Positions 39,534-49,400 are shown, counted from the first letter of the stretch. The stretch: 64,000 nt of DNA from Renibacterium salmoninarum ATCC 33209 (GCF_000018885.1 NC_010168.1:1364001-1428000); one strand, 5' to 3'. The notes: generated by a model from the letters alone, not told the origin. Program-made: numbers and translations.

Positions 39534-42332
39534 GTGCCATCACTGTTTGAAAAGATTCTTCGCACCGGCGACCGTAAGACGCTCAAACGGTTGCACGTCT
39601 ATGCCGACGCGATCAATACGCTGGAAGATTCCTTCCAGACGTTTACTGACGCTGAGCTTCGTGAGGAAACGGATAAGCTCCGGGCCCGGCACGCAGACGG
39701 CGAGTCGCTGGATGATCTGTTGCCCGAAGCATTCGCTGCGGTCCGAGAGGGCTCGCGACGCACGCTCGGCATGCGACAGTTCGACGTGCAACTGATGGGT
39801 GGTGCGGCCCTTCACCTCGGCAACATTGCCGAAATGAAGACGGGTGAAGGCAAGACTTTGGTTGCCACCGCGCCGGCATATTTGAACGGCCTGTCCGGCA
39901 AAGGCGTACACATTGTGACGACGAACGACTATCTGGCGTCGTACCAGTCCGAGCTGATGGGGCGAGTGCATCGTTTCATGGGCTTGACCAGCGGATGCAT
40001 TCTTTCGGCTCAAGAGCCGTCTGAGCGACGCCTGCAGTACGCGGCCGATGTCACCTACGGCACCAATAACGAATTCGGTTTCGACTACCTCCGCGACAAT
40101 ATGGCGTGGAGCTCGGAAGAACTCGTCCAGCGTGGACACCACTTCGCCATCGTTGACGAAGTTGACTCGATTCTGATCGATGAGGCTCGTACTCCGTTGA
40201 TCATTTCCGGTCCTGCCAGTGGCGATGCGAACCGCTGGTACGGCGAATTCGCCAAAGTGGTTCTTCGCTTGGACGTCGACGACGACTACGAAGTCGATGA
40301 GAAGAAGCGCACGGTCGGCGTACTTGAGCCCGGGATCGAAAAGGTCGAAGACTACCTGGGCATAAGCAACCTTTACGAGTCCGCGAACACGCCGCTCATT
40401 GGCTTCTTGAACAATGCGATCAAGGCGAAAGAGCTCTTCAAGCGGGACAAAGATTATGTCATTCTCGACGGCGAAGTACTGATCGTCGATGAGCACACCG
40501 GCCGTATTTTGGCTGGTCGGCGGTACAACGAAGGCATGCACCAGGCCATCGAAGCCAAAGAAAGCGTTGAAATCAAGGCTGAAAACCAGACCTTGGCCAC
40601 GGTGACCTTGCAGAACTACTTCCGGCTTTACGAGAAACTCTCCGGCATGACCGGTACTGCCGAGACTGAAGCATCTGAATTCATGGGCACGTACGAATTG
40701 GGCGTGGTGGCTATCCCGACGAACAAGCCGATGGTGCGAATCGACCAGTCGGACTTGGTTTACAAAAATGAAGTCGTTAAGTTCGAAGCAGTAGTCAAAG
40801 ACATCGAAGAACGCCACAAAGAGGGCCAGCCGGTCTTGGTGGGTACCACCAGCGTAGAAAAGAGCGAGTACCTTTCTAAGCAGCTGTCCAAGCTAGGCAT
40901 CAAGCACGAAGTTCTCAACGCGAAAAACCACGCCCGTGAGGCCTCGATCGTTGCGCAAGCTGGCCGCAAGGGTGCTGTGACGGTTGCGACCAATATGGCT
41001 GGTCGCGGTACCGACATCATGCTCGGTGGTAACGCAGAGTTCAACGCAGTGACCGAATTGGCCAAACGCGGGCTGGACCCGGAAGAAACCCCTGAAGAGT
41101 ACGAGGCCGCGTGGGCTGAAGCCTACGAAAAAGCTCAAGAGGCGACCGAGGAAGAGCACGAAGAGGTTGTTGAGCTTGGTGGGCTCTACGTTCTGGGCAC
41201 TGAACGCCATGAGTCTCGACGCATCGACAATCAGCTCCGCGGCCGCTCTGGCCGTCAGGGTGACCCGGGAGAATCGCGCTTCTACCTTTCGTTGACTGAT
41301 GACCTGATGCGCCTTTTCAACTCGGGTGCAGCTGAGCGGCTCATGGGTCGTTCAGTGATGCCAGACGATCAGGCCTTGGAATCGAAGTTGGTTTCCAAAG
41401 CTATTGCCTCGGCGCAAGGACAGGTTGAGGGCCGCAACGCCGAACAGCGTAAGAACGTGCTCAAGTACGATGACGTATTGAACCGGCAGCGCGAGGCCAT
41501 CTATGGTGACCGACGTCGAATTCTTGAAGGTGACGATCTTCACGAGAAAGTGCAACACTTCCTCGAAGATACAGTCAACGAAAGTATTGACGCTACGACG
41601 GCGGAAGGCCACGCCGAAGGCTGGGACTACAAAGCATTGTGGAGCTCGCTTGGCACGCTTTACCCCATCGGTCTGACCGCGGATGACGTCGCTGAAGAAG
41701 TTGGCGGTTTGGCAAACGTCACTTCCGATGTGCTCAAGCGTGAGATCCTTTCTGATGCCAAGCTTGCCTACCAAGGCCGCGAAGAAAAGCTCGGTTCAGA
41801 GACCATTCGTGAGCTCGAACGCCGGGTAGTGCTGTCCGTTATTGGACGCAAATGGCAAGAGCACCTCTATGAAATGGATTACCTCAAAGAAGGTATTGGC
41901 CTGCGAGCGATGGCTCAGCGCGATCCGCTGGTTGAGTACCAACGTGAAGGCTTCGTGATGTTCCAAGCGATGATGGGCGCCATTCGCGAAGAAAGCGTTG
42001 GTTTCTTGTTCAACCTGGAAGTACAGGTTGAAGAGGCGCCGGCAGCTTCGGCCGGAGTGCAAGCAAATCAACCTTCAGCGCTCCTGGATCGAGTCAACGG
42101 TGAAGACGCCGGTGCTGAGGCTCATGCCTCCGCAAAGCCGGTGCTCAACGCTCCTGGCCTGGCTGAACCGGAACGCCCTAGCCAGCTTCAGTTCACAGCC
42201 CCAGATGCTTCGGGTGAAGCGGAAACTCGTATTGAGCGCCGCTCGACTGCTGGTTCCGCTGGTGATTCAAATTTGCCGCCGTCGGCCCGTAAGACCAATA
42301 AGCCGGCACCAAAGCGGAAGAAGCGTCGCTAA
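39534..42332 (+). CDS. secA: Preprotein translocase ATPase SecA
   Basis: 932 residues. Walker A is MKTGEGKT at 101-108, DEVD at 208-211 ([17 protein letters not shown]), the helicase motif is [19 protein letters not shown], and [15 protein letters not shown] follows. It drives Sec-dependent export with SecYEG. The acidic/Lys-rich tail ends in KRKKRR and has no SEC-C zinc motif, common in actinobacterial SecA1. GTG start at 39534, with AGGAG 8 nt upstream. Only about 105 bp of native upstream DNA remains before IS copy 3. secA is on the plus strand here, whereas hpf, comF, lpqB and mtrBA are on the minus strand. In related actinobacteria all run the same way, so the segment appears inverted. 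Confidence 0.97.
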   Translation: MPSLFEKILRTGDRKTLKRLHVYADAINTLEDSFQTFTDAELREETDKLRARHADGESLDDLLPEAFAAVREGSRRTLGMRQFDVQLMGGAALHLGNIAEMKTGEGKTLVATAPAYLNGLSGKGVHIVTTNDYLASYQSELMGRVHRFMGLTSGCILSAQEPSERRLQYAADVTYGTNNEFGFDYLRDNMAWSSEELVQRGHHFAIVDEVDSILIDEARTPLIISGPASGDANRWYGEFAKVVLRLDVDDDYEVDEKKRTVGVLEPGIEKVEDYLGISNLYESANTPLIGFLNNAIKAKELFKRDKDYVILDGEVLIVDEHTGRILAGRRYNEGMHQAIEAKESVEIKAENQTLATVTLQNYFRLYEKLSGMTGTAETEASEFMGTYELGVVAIPTNKPMVRIDQSDLVYKNEVVKFEAVVKDIEERHKEGQPVLVGTTSVEKSEYLSKQLSKLGIKHEVLNAKNHAREASIVAQAGRKGAVTVATNMAGRGTDIMLGGNAEFNAVTELAKRGLDPEETPEEYEAAWAEAYEKAQEATEEEHEEVVELGGLYVLGTERHESRRIDNQLRGRSGRQGDPGESRFYLSLTDDLMRLFNSGAAERLMGRSVMPDDQALESKLVSKAIASAQGQVEGRNAEQRKNVLKYDDVLNRQREAIYGDRRRILEGDDLHEKVQHFLEDTVNESIDATTAEGHAEGWDYKALWSSLGTLYPIGLTADDVAEEVGGLANVTSDVLKREILSDAKLAYQGREEKLGSETIRELERRVVLSVIGRKWQEHLYEMDYLKEGIGLRAMAQRDPLVEYQREGFVMFQAMMGAIREESVGFLFNLEVQVEEAPAASAGVQANQPSALLDRVNGEDAGAEAHASAKPVLNAPGLAEPERPSQLQFTAPDASGEAETRIERRSTAGSAGDSNLPPSARKTNKPAPKRKKRR

Positions 42333-42344
42333 TCTTTTAGCGAA

Positions 42345-42602
42345 TCAACCTATCAACAGGGCGGTAACTTTCCAGTTACCGCCCTGTTTTTCTATCCGGA
42401 TCGCTACTGCGCGGTAACGGGCCCGTTCTGACACCACGATGCTTAGCTCGTATATTCCGGCAGCCACCCTGCTGCCGTGAACTGACCTGACCTGGATACT
42501 TTGATGCAATCGCTCGGGGTTGTGCTGAACCGCACGCCGAGCCCGATTAGTTAGTTCTGCTCGCATCAGCAAGCTGGCAAAAAGTTGCTGATCCAATATG
42601 CA
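42345..42602 (-). pseudogene. DUF6459/Rv3235-like protein, C-terminal half (split, inverted relative to N-terminal half)
   Basis: Starting at the IS copy 4 boundary, the minus strand reads CILDQQLFASLLMRAELTNR and on through VHGSRVAAGIYELSIVV and RYRAVAIRIEKQGGNWKVTALLIG to a stop at 42345. The end (G-W-x-x-T-A-L-x-x-G) is characteristic of Rv3235-like proteins. It has no start of its own. The gene converges on secA, and its last codons coincide with the secA terminator hairpin. Confidence 0.8.
42356..42392 (+). terminator. Rho-independent terminator of secA
   Basis: ACAGGGCGGTAACT and AGTTACCGCCCTGT form a perfect 14-bp stem with a TTCC loop, followed by TTTTTC. It lies 24 bp after the secA stop. 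On the other strand the same bases encode GGNWKVTALL of the DUF6459 fragment. Confidence 0.93.
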
Positions 42603-42632
42603 TGAATCGCTCCGGTGTGTCCGGAGGGTTTC

Positions 42633-43523
42633 TCAGACGATGAGCCTGTCGGCGGCTGCCGTGCTCTGGTAGTGATTGTAGTAGTGGTTTTCTAGCTCTA
42701 CTGGTGGGATGTCTCCGCAGTACTGGTAGAGCCTTCGGTGGTTGTACCAATCGGCCCATTCAGCGGTGCCGATTTCGACTTCTTCTAGAGTCCGCCAGGG
42801 CTTGCCGGGTTTGATCAGCTCGGTCTTATAAAGCCCGTTGATGGTTTCCGCCAAGGCGTTGTCGTAACTATCACCCACAGAACCGATCGAGGGGCGGATA
42901 CCGGCCTGGGCCAGGCGTTCGGTGAAGGCCAAGGAGGCGTATTGAGCCCCGGCATCGTGATGATGAATCACCCCGGAAATCTCAGCCCCGGCCCGTTCAC
43001 GACTCCAGATTGCCTGATTAACTGCGTTGAGCACTAGCACGGTGTTCATAGAAGCACTCGCTGACCAGCCCAGGATCCTCCGAGAGTAAGCATCGATCAC
43101 GAAGGCAACATAGACCCACCCGGACCAGGTCGAAACATAGGTGAAATCATCTACCCATAGCCGATCCGGTGCCGTTGGTGTGAAATCACGGCGGACCAAG
43201 TCCTTCGCTCGGGCTGCCTTCGAGTCTTTGATCGTGGTGCGTTTGACCTTGCCACGGACCGCACCCTGTATGCCAAGTAACCCCATGAGCCGTTCTACCG
43301 TGCACCTGGCCACCGGCACACCTTCACGGTTCATCGCCAACCAGACTTTCCTGGTGCCGTGCACCCCGTAATTAGCGGCATACACCTTCTGGATCACGGG
43401 CTTGAGCACCTCATCACGTTGTTCTCGGTGAGATCGTGTTTTATCCACCCATTCGTAGTACGTGGACGGGGTGGTCTTCACCCCGTCCCAGTAAGCACCT
43501 GGCAGATCGACTCGACACCCCAC
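42633..43523 (-). CDS. IS3-family transposase OrfB, IS copy 4
   Basis: DDE triad intact (WVDDFTY, HHHDAGAQY, DNALAET). It shares GVHG and DNALAE with copy 3. As in all copies, the nominal GTG start lies downstream of the out-of-frame N-terminal segment. Confidence 0.83.
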   Translation of the reverse strand: MGCRVDLPGAYWDGVKTTPSTYYEWVDKTRSHREQRDEVLKPVIQKVYAANYGVHGTRKVWLAMNREGVPVARCTVERLMGLLGIQGAVRGKVKRTTIKDSKAARAKDLVRRDFTPTAPDRLWVDDFTYVSTWSGWVYVAFVIDAYSRRILGWSASASMNTVLVLNAVNQAIWSRERAGAEISGVIHHHDAGAQYASLAFTERLAQAGIRPSIGSVGDSYDNALAETINGLYKTELIKPGKPWRTLEEVEIGTAEWADWYNHRRLYQYCGDIPPVELENHYYNHYQSTAAADRLIV

Positions 43524-43532
43524 CGCAATCCA

Positions 43533-43898
43533 TTATTCTCGCGGTGACCGGCATGGTCCTTGATGTATTTCACGATCAGTGTTGTGGCGGTCGAGTTCGA
43601 CCGCGAAAAAAGCTGAAGCACTCCGAAGGATCGCGTTCGCCCGTTTCAGCTCAGTGTTCTCACGCCGTAACCGTTTCAGCTCGGCCGATTCCGTGCTCGT
43701 TGTTCCAGTTCTAGTACCAACATCGATCTCGGCTTGCCGGACCCATTTACGCACCGTTTCCGGCACACCCACACCCAAAAGCTGGGCAACTTTTTGCATC
43801 GCCGCCCACTCCGAAGATGCACCCTCCATCTCCGCCACCATGCGCACCGTACGATCCTTCAACTCCTGCGGATACCGTGTCGTAGTTTTCCCTGCCAT
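43533..43898 (-). CDS. IS3-family transposase OrfA, IS copy 4
   Basis: Same protein sequence as copy 3 OrfA, including RRENTELKRAN and the intact T6 slippery run. HTH followed by a leucine-zipper-like region. Confidence 0.83.
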   Translation of the reverse strand: MAGKTTTRYPQELKDRTVRMVAEMEGASSEWAAMQKVAQLLGVGVPETVRKWVRQAEIDVGTRTGTTSTESAELKRLRRENTELKRANAILRSASAFFAVELDRHNTDREIHQGPCRSPRE

Positions 43899-43948
43899 GT
43901 CCTGATCCTCTCAAACAAGAAAGTCTCCGGACACACCGGGGCGATTCA

Positions 43949-44420
43949 CCCAGGGCCGGGCGAACAGGTATCAAAATCAATGGCAGCAACTAGCTGTTGC
44001 TCTCGAAACACCAAATTGTAGGGGGGCAAAGTCGTTGTGACAAATCACCTCGGCTGGCTCATGTGACCGCAGCTGCTAACGGACGTTTTCGACGGCGAAG
44101 TCCAGGCTTGCGTCATGAACCATTCGAAGAAACACCGCGGCATCATCAAGAATTTTCTCCGTCCACAGCCAATCTGGCATCGGATAGTGCGGGACTATTC
44201 CGTTGATGAACTCCAGTTCTTCGCGTCCGTCAGCGGTGAGTCCGAAGGGTTGCGGCACACCAGGAAGCTTCTTGGCCCGCAAATGGCTGAGAAAAGCTTG
44301 AATTGTGGGCGTCCACGGGCCACTTGGCCGGAGTACCTTGTCGCCACGTCGGGTAGCTCCGCCCATATTTCCGCCAGCCAACGAGATGTCTCCCGGTTGG
44401 TTTAGGGGCAGCTGATTCAT
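43949..44420 (-). pseudogene. Aminoglycoside phosphotransferase (APH)-family protein, multiply disrupted and cut by IS copy 4
   Basis: The ATG at 44420 (MNQLPLNQPGDISLAGGN) opens a kinase-like fold: RRGDKVLRPSGPWTPTIQAF, then YPMPDWLWTEKIL and LRMVHDASLDF. A TAG at 44076-44078 follows ENVR; the frame then continues QLRSHEPAEVICHNDFAP, which holds the catalytic loop HNDFAPYN once one C is removed from a six-C run (about 44030-44036). After that come LVAAIDFDTCSPGPG and the IS boundary. Three lesions (nonsense, +1 shift, truncation) show it is dead. The remaining C-terminus is not found beyond the IS. Confidence 0.82.
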
Positions 44421-44463
44421 GCCCCCAGCTTAGTTACCCGGTCGGCCTTCGACGCTGGTTAGT

Positions 44464-45721
44464 TTAGTTTTTGATTGCTGCCGCAAGCTTGTCTGCAAGA
44501 TTACCTACCGGCTCCACGACGACATCAGTCAGTTCCAGCCATTGAGCCATCAGCCTCAGTTCTGCGGCAAGTTCCGTCGCGGTATCCGCAGGTGCATTCG
44601 GTTCGGCGAATGCGGTTCGTACCAACAACCGACTAGCAGCCCGATCAGCTTTCAGATCAACTCGGGCCACAATTTCTTCACGCAAAAAAAGGGCAACACA
44701 TAGTAGCCGTGCGTCCGCTTTTCTACAGGTGTGTATTATGCCGATCCGGTAATGCATATCAAAAAGATCAAGCAGCCTTCGACGCTCGAAGACCAACGAG
44801 TCAAAGGGGCTCAACAAGGCTCGCGCCCGCGAGATTCGGGGCTTGGCAGCCTCCTCCTGGTGCAGGAAAAGGTCAGCGTCCCACCCACGGACCGATACTC
44901 GCTCCAACACACCAGTATCCAGTAATTCGGCGACGGCGGCAGCGGAGTCCCGGATTGGCAGCCTAAAATAGTTCAGCGAAGCAACGCACAGTACCGATTC
45001 CGTGTGCTCTAGCCGCCGCCTCGGTGAGCCGCACGATGCCCTCCGCGCGGTCAGCGGCATCGTTTGCTACGCTGCGAAAAATGCGGCCGGTTGGCGTGTA
45101 ACGTCGTTCAAATTGCTCGTTCCGACCTGCCACGCTGATATCTCCGGCAATGAACAGTCGCTCAAGACACTCTTTAACCGGGTTCCAGCCCCAGTTGGAG
45201 CGGTCAGTTGTCTTTTCGTAACCTACTCGTTCGCTTACTTGGCGCGCGGTCATCGCTCGGCCAGCTTCGAGAACTCTCAATATCTTCAGGGAAAGATCGC
45301 GCGTCTGCTCTGGTCGCTGCGGATTGTTTCCGAACCAGCTTCTACGTTGCCAAGAGCGCATATCAGCAAAGTGCTCCGGCTTGATGAAACTAGCCTCATG
45401 TGCCCAGTATTCGACCATTTTGCGCGGGTGAGCTGAGCTGAATCTGTTCAAGATTTCACGATCGTAATTGCCTAGTCTGGCAAAAAACGGTAAATAGTGA
45501 CTGCGAGAAAGCACGTTGACAGAGTCAATCTTGACGAGCTGCAACTGATCAAAAACTCTAGCAATGCCGCGAGCTCCCGCAGCGACTTCCGGTTTACCTT
45601 TGATCAGACCCTGTGCCGCAATAGCGATTCGACGAGCTTGCGCCAAAGTCATCGGAGCGGACGCTGTGGGCCTTAGGTTCTGACCGGTGGCCAATTGCTG
45701 CGATTTGTTAGCGGAGGTCAT
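44464..45721 (-). pseudogene. Winged-helix DNA glycosylase-like protein (HTH_42/YcaQ family), frameshifted
   Basis: The N-terminal part from an ATG at 45721 (MTSANKSQQL ... LAQARRIAIAAQGL, VKIDSVNVLSRSHYLPFFARLG, VEYWAHEASFI, ERLFIAGDISVAGR) matches the HTH_42 family, which includes crosslink-repair glycosylases such as YcaQ. At about 44970 the frame passes into the next one (YFRLPIRDSAAAVAELLD ... SPFDSLVFERRRLLDLF), consistent with a one-base insertion. A further +1/-1 pair around 44695-44750 scrambles what should read YTPVEKRTHGYYVLPF before VARVDLKADR returns. At least three indels mean no functional product. Confidence 0.82.
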
Positions 45722-45731
45722 GGCAAAAAGC

Positions 45732-45774
45732 GTAGGGGCTATCCAGGACAGCAAACGTCCTAGATAGCCCCTAC
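45732..45774 (-). terminator. Hairpin terminator downstream of hpf
   Basis: GTAGGGGCTATC-AGGAC pairs with GTCCT-GATAGCCCCTAC over about 17-18 bp with one mismatch and a 7-nt loop. It lies 22 bp after the hpf stop and just before the start of the winged-helix pseudogene, so the two were separate transcription units. Confidence 0.82.
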
Positions 45775-45795
45775 GGCATTAATTGATGGAAATTC

Positions 45796-46524
45796 TTATG
45801 AAACGCTTGCCGCCCGGTCCTCGGAGCGATATGCCAAGATCTGCTCGGCAGGAGCAGAACCGACATCAGCACAGTCTGCGTCAAGAGTTATCACGCCATA
45901 GGTCCAACCGCGGCGACGATAAACCACCGAGGGCGCATTAGTCACCGAATCAATGAACAAGTAAAAGTCGTGGCCTACTAACTCCATGTTGTCCACGGCG
46001 TCATCAACACCCATAGCGGCAGCAGGAAAAACTTTGCGCCGGATCAAGACCGGTGAGTCACCAGCTGGAATGTCATTTTCAATTTCATAAGGTGACGCTG
46101 TTTGTTTTGCTGCTTCAGCTTCGACAGAAACTTCAGTGTTCAGCAAGGTAATCGGACCAGTGCCTACCGGTTCCAGGGACGCCGTCGCTTCACTCACTGC
46201 TTTTGGCGTATGCCGACCGTGGTGAAGCTTTTTCTTATCTTTAGCGCGGCGTAATCGTTCCAAAAGCTTGTTATAGGCAACATCGAAGGCTGCAAACTTA
46301 TCCCCAGCATGCGCCTCAGCTCTAATCACCGGCCCACGGCCCTGGACAGTTAGCTCCACCGTCAACTTGGTGTCAGCCAGCCGAGCGTTCGGCTGCTTGG
46401 ACACTTTAGCGTCGACTCGCTGGACTTTTTCGGTGAGGTGCTCCAGTTTGGAAATCTTTTCTGTCGCGTATTCCCGGAACCGGTCCGAGACAGTGAGATT
46501 GCGGCCGCTGATCATGAATTCCAT
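45796..46524 (-). CDS. hpf: Long-form ribosome hibernation promoting factor
   Basis: 242 residues. The N-terminal S30AE domain (MEFMISGRNLTVSDRFREYA ... EHLTEKVQRVDAKVSKQPNAR ... DKFAAFDVAYNKLLERLRRAKDKKK) binds the 30S subunit. The C-terminal domain (SPVLIRRKVFPAAAMGVDDAVDNMELVGHDFYLFID) dimerises 70S ribosomes to 100S. The ATG at 46524 is preceded by GGAGGG with 5-nt spacing, which decides against the longer frame to 46599. It keeps its actinobacterial place between comF and secA, apart from the local rearrangement. Confidence 0.95.
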   Translation of the reverse strand: MEFMISGRNLTVSDRFREYATEKISKLEHLTEKVQRVDAKVSKQPNARLADTKLTVELTVQGRGPVIRAEAHAGDKFAAFDVAYNKLLERLRRAKDKKKLHHGRHTPKAVSEATASLEPVGTGPITLLNTEVSVEAEAAKQTASPYEIENDIPAGDSPVLIRRKVFPAAAMGVDDAVDNMELVGHDFYLFIDSVTNAPSVVYRRRGWTYGVITLDADCADVGSAPAEQILAYRSEDRAASVS

Positions 46525-46665
46525 AGTGCCCTCCACATGACGAAAGTGACACGACGGTCGGCTTTCGGTTCTGCTGCCAGACCGCCGACGGGTCCTCATC
46601 CTCGAAGAGGTACCCGTTTACTCACGTTAGTTCAAAGCCACCCGTTATTCATCCTCTGTTCGCAA

Positions 46666-47511
46666 TTATTTTCTTGGAAGTCGCTGTACATTTCGAGATA
46701 CTGCTGCAATAACCACAGCACCAATGACGTTTCCGCCCGCTGCTGAAACCGCCCGAGCCGCTTCAGCAAGGGTTGCGCCTGTGGTCAGCACATCGTCGAC
46801 CAACAGGCAATTGAGGCCCTGAACATGATTTAGCTTTCGCTTTGGCACCATCAAGCTGCCGCGAAGGTTGGCCCTTCGAGCAACGGCAGAGAGCGATTTC
46901 TGGGCGGCTTGCGGAGCGAAAAAGGTTTTCCAATCGAACTTTCTTCGCTTCTGCAAAAGGGCCGAAACCGGAAAACATTGACTGTTCCGGCGGCGTAGGC
47001 TGCCAAGTATTTGACCCACTGGGTCGTAGCCACGCCTTCGGTAGCCGGAAATTGTCGTAGGCACTGGCACTAAATGCGGCAGCGCCCGAAAGGAAGGGCC
47101 AGGCACCGCTAGCTGCTCCGAAAATATCGAGGCCTCAATCGCTCGACCAAGAGCAGCCGCCAGATCATTAGCCAATGGAACTGCACCCTGATTCTTAAAC
47201 GCCAGAATCGCATGAGCCAGTTGGTTTCGATAAGAACCTGCTGCGATTACTGGAAACAGTACTTCGCCGTCCAAATCTGTTAATGCCGGCGCTTGAGCTG
47301 CCGCTTGGAATGGCGAACTAGTCAGCGAGCGCAACGCAGCTGAACAGTCTGTACAAAGCAAAGCATTCGGACGTCCGCATGAGACGCACTCAATCGGTAA
47401 CACCAGGGCCAGAAACTCCTGCCAGGCACTGCCGATGAAGCTATACCAGCGCAGCAAACGTGCTTGTGGCTGGTGCCGATGCCGCACTCTTGAGATTTGC
47501 TGAAGCCCCAT
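46666..47511 (-). CDS. comF: ComF-family phosphoribosyltransferase-like protein
   Basis: 281 residues. A zinc-finger-like CVSCGRPNALLCTDC sits near the N-terminus (about residues 43-57); the PRTase motif LLVDDVLTTGATLAEAA is in the C-terminal part, preceded by VPVPTTISGYRRRGYDP. ComF proteins assist DNA uptake in competent bacteria, but in actinobacteria they sit in the mtrAB-lpqB-hpf cluster without proven competence. ATG at 47511. The frame is intact. Confidence 0.9.
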   Translation of the reverse strand: MGLQQISRVRHRHQPQARLLRWYSFIGSAWQEFLALVLPIECVSCGRPNALLCTDCSAALRSLTSSPFQAAAQAPALTDLDGEVLFPVIAAGSYRNQLAHAILAFKNQGAVPLANDLAAALGRAIEASIFSEQLAVPGPSFRALPHLVPVPTTISGYRRRGYDPVGQILGSLRRRNSQCFPVSALLQKRRKFDWKTFFAPQAAQKSLSAVARRANLRGSLMVPKRKLNHVQGLNCLLVDDVLTTGATLAEAARAVSAAGGNVIGAVVIAAVSRNVQRLPRK

Positions 47512-47645
47512 AAATCAAGGATCCGTTACCGGTGCCCCGGTAACCCCCGGAACACAAACAACCTCGATAAATGTGCGGAAAGCCAAGCGAACAGGGCATG
47601 TGTCGGACAAGTCAGGCTGTCAGAAAAGCGATCTACTGGAATTGA

Positions 47646-49400
47646 TTAACCAGCAAATGCCAAATCGTTCAGATCTTTCAATTGGGATTGTTCTTGCCAC
47701 CCGTTGACCGCATAGCTGAAGACGTCCCCCGAGTTATTTTGTGCATAGACCTCGGATAAATCGTTACCTACGGTGGAACCCTTCAGCTCTTTCAAAGCAG
47801 TGAACTTATTTGAGGCCTTATTGTCCGGAGCATCGACTGAAATGACACCAGCTACCACTTCACCAGGGCCGGGCGCCGTCACCAATATTTTCGACTCCCC
47901 GGCCCAATTGCCGGTGGTGAAAGCCAAACCTTCTGCAAAGAGATTCAAGGGTGCCGTGAGTTCTCGTGGGGTACTCACAGAGTTGTTATCCTGTTTGAGA
48001 ATCCCGCTCAGCTGAACTTGGCTTTGGCCGTTCAGCGAAGAAATCACCATAACTCGCGCACCATCACGCGAGACTCGCAGCGCAGTGACCGTGCGACCCT
48101 TTAGCCAGTCTGCGGTCAAGGTAACGGTAGTTGCCTGGTTCCCGTCCGTGATACCGGGATAGCTGGCAAATATTCGGCCGCTCTGATTTCCTTCCGCCGT
48201 CCAGACCCAGTTTGACGGCGAGAACGACGGCGGCGTCAACGCTGTGCCGCTCACTGCCAACTTTTCCGTCTGGTTAGGAGAAACGGTATACATTTCCGTG
48301 GAAGTTCCGTTCAAAAACGCAACGGGACCACCCGGTGCGTAGGATTCAGCCGGAGATTTCGGTTGATACCGGGCGACTGAAGGAATCCCGGCAATTTGCT
48401 GCTGCTGGCCGTTGTCAAAATAGACCAGTTCGCTTTTTGAAATTCCGGCTAACCTGTTTGGCACCGGCGCGCCGTGAACAAGGCTTAGCGAGCTCGAGGG
48501 TGCATCATTGGCGTCCAGCGTGAGCTGATCGGCTCGAAGGATGATGTTAGTTACCGTATTGAGCTGGCGAGTAAGTGTTTCTTGCAGCTGGGCCCGCATC
48601 TGTTGGCGCACTTGTGCGCTCGCAGCCTGCAGCACAGTTGCCGTTAGATCGACGGTCGCGGTCGACGAGACAATGGGCACCGTGTCCCTTAAAAGTCGGA
48701 TTCCGTCGGGGAAAGCGCTTGCCACTGCCCCCTTGAGATAGCTCGCTGGACCGCTAATCAAGGCTTTCACCATGACCGTTGGCACAGTGCTTGGACTCGC
48801 CGCGAACCAACGAACATCCGGAACCATGTAGGAAAAGCTGGGGTCGTAAAAATACAACGATCTGGCTTTGAAAATATTCTGGAAGTTCTGTTGCGCAATC
48901 ATAATTCCGTCCGGAATCGAACTGATCCGCCATTCGCCATCAACCCGGGTCATCGTGAGTTGAACTGTGTTGGGCACGCCAGAGTGGGCGGGCGTCCTAA
49001 TACCATCAGCGTCGATACTCGACTGAGTTTTCAACTCAATTTTGAAATCGTTGTCAGAATCACCTTTGACGATATTCGGCTGATCTTGGAACACCAGGGT
49101 GCGCTGATCACTTTTCCACGTCGTTGCAGCGGGTCCGGCAAGGAATTTTCTGGCAGTTTGAAAGTTCTCGGCAAACCCAGTTCCGGCGTTAATGAACCCG
49201 TTGATAATTGCCATCTGATCCGCACCGGGGGCAGGCGGATTAGGCGGTGCGTAATTGAAATTAAGTTGAGTATCGCTGCGATCAGTTGGTTGAATCTTCG
49301 AAACACCGCCACCGGTTGGAATGCTCGCGCATGCGGACAACGTCAACACAGCTACGAGCAGAGCGCTTAGCACCACCAGCAGCTTCTTTTGCGGGCTCAT
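47646..49400 (-). CDS. lpqB: Lipoprotein LpqB (MtrAB accessory, beta-propeller)
   Basis: 584 residues. The signal peptide MSPQKKLLVVLSALLVAVLTLSAC ends in the lipobox LSAC with Cys24 as the lipidated residue. A GerMN-like domain follows, and then a beta-propeller-type C-terminal half. LpqB interacts with MtrB and tunes MtrA phosphorylation in mycobacteria and Streptomyces. The ATG at 49400 shares its first base with the last base of the mtrB stop (TGATG), so the genes are translationally coupled. Confidence 0.95.
   Translation of the reverse strand: MSPQKKLLVVLSALLVAVLTLSACASIPTGGGVSKIQPTDRSDTQLNFNYAPPNPPAPGADQMAIINGFINAGTGFAENFQTARKFLAGPAATTWKSDQRTLVFQDQPNIVKGDSDNDFKIELKTQSSIDADGIRTPAHSGVPNTVQLTMTRVDGEWRISSIPDGIMIAQQNFQNIFKARSLYFYDPSFSYMVPDVRWFAASPSTVPTVMVKALISGPASYLKGAVASAFPDGIRLLRDTVPIVSSTATVDLTATVLQAASAQVRQQMRAQLQETLTRQLNTVTNIILRADQLTLDANDAPSSSLSLVHGAPVPNRLAGISKSELVYFDNGQQQQIAGIPSVARYQPKSPAESYAPGGPVAFLNGTSTEMYTVSPNQTEKLAVSGTALTPPSFSPSNWVWTAEGNQSGRIFASYPGITDGNQATTVTLTADWLKGRTVTALRVSRDGARVMVISSLNGQSQVQLSGILKQDNNSVSTPRELTAPLNLFAEGLAFTTGNWAGESKILVTAPGPGEVVAGVISVDAPDNKASNKFTALKELKGSTVGNDLSEVYAQNNSGDVFSYAVNGWQEQSQLKDLNDLAFAG

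Larger units (their letters stand above)
42603..43948 (-). mobile_element. IS3-family element, IS6110/IS994-like, copy 4 (1346 bp)
   Basis: Same ends and length; minus orientation, so copies 3 and 4 point toward each other across secA. The flanks are gca (left) and ccc (right), with no target duplication. Its left junction cuts the DUF6459 C-terminal half and its right junction cuts an aminoglycoside-phosphotransferase-like gene. Confidence 0.96.

Noticed and set aside
39540..40817. 425-codon open frame antisense to secA
   Set aside because: SecA motifs fill the other strand without interruption; this frame shows no family pattern and is a shadow of codon bias.
38082..43948. secA as cargo of a composite transposon
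   Set aside because: The bracketing copies cut a single native gene on both sides and secA fits its conserved neighbourhood, so inversion of resident DNA explains it better than mobile cargo.
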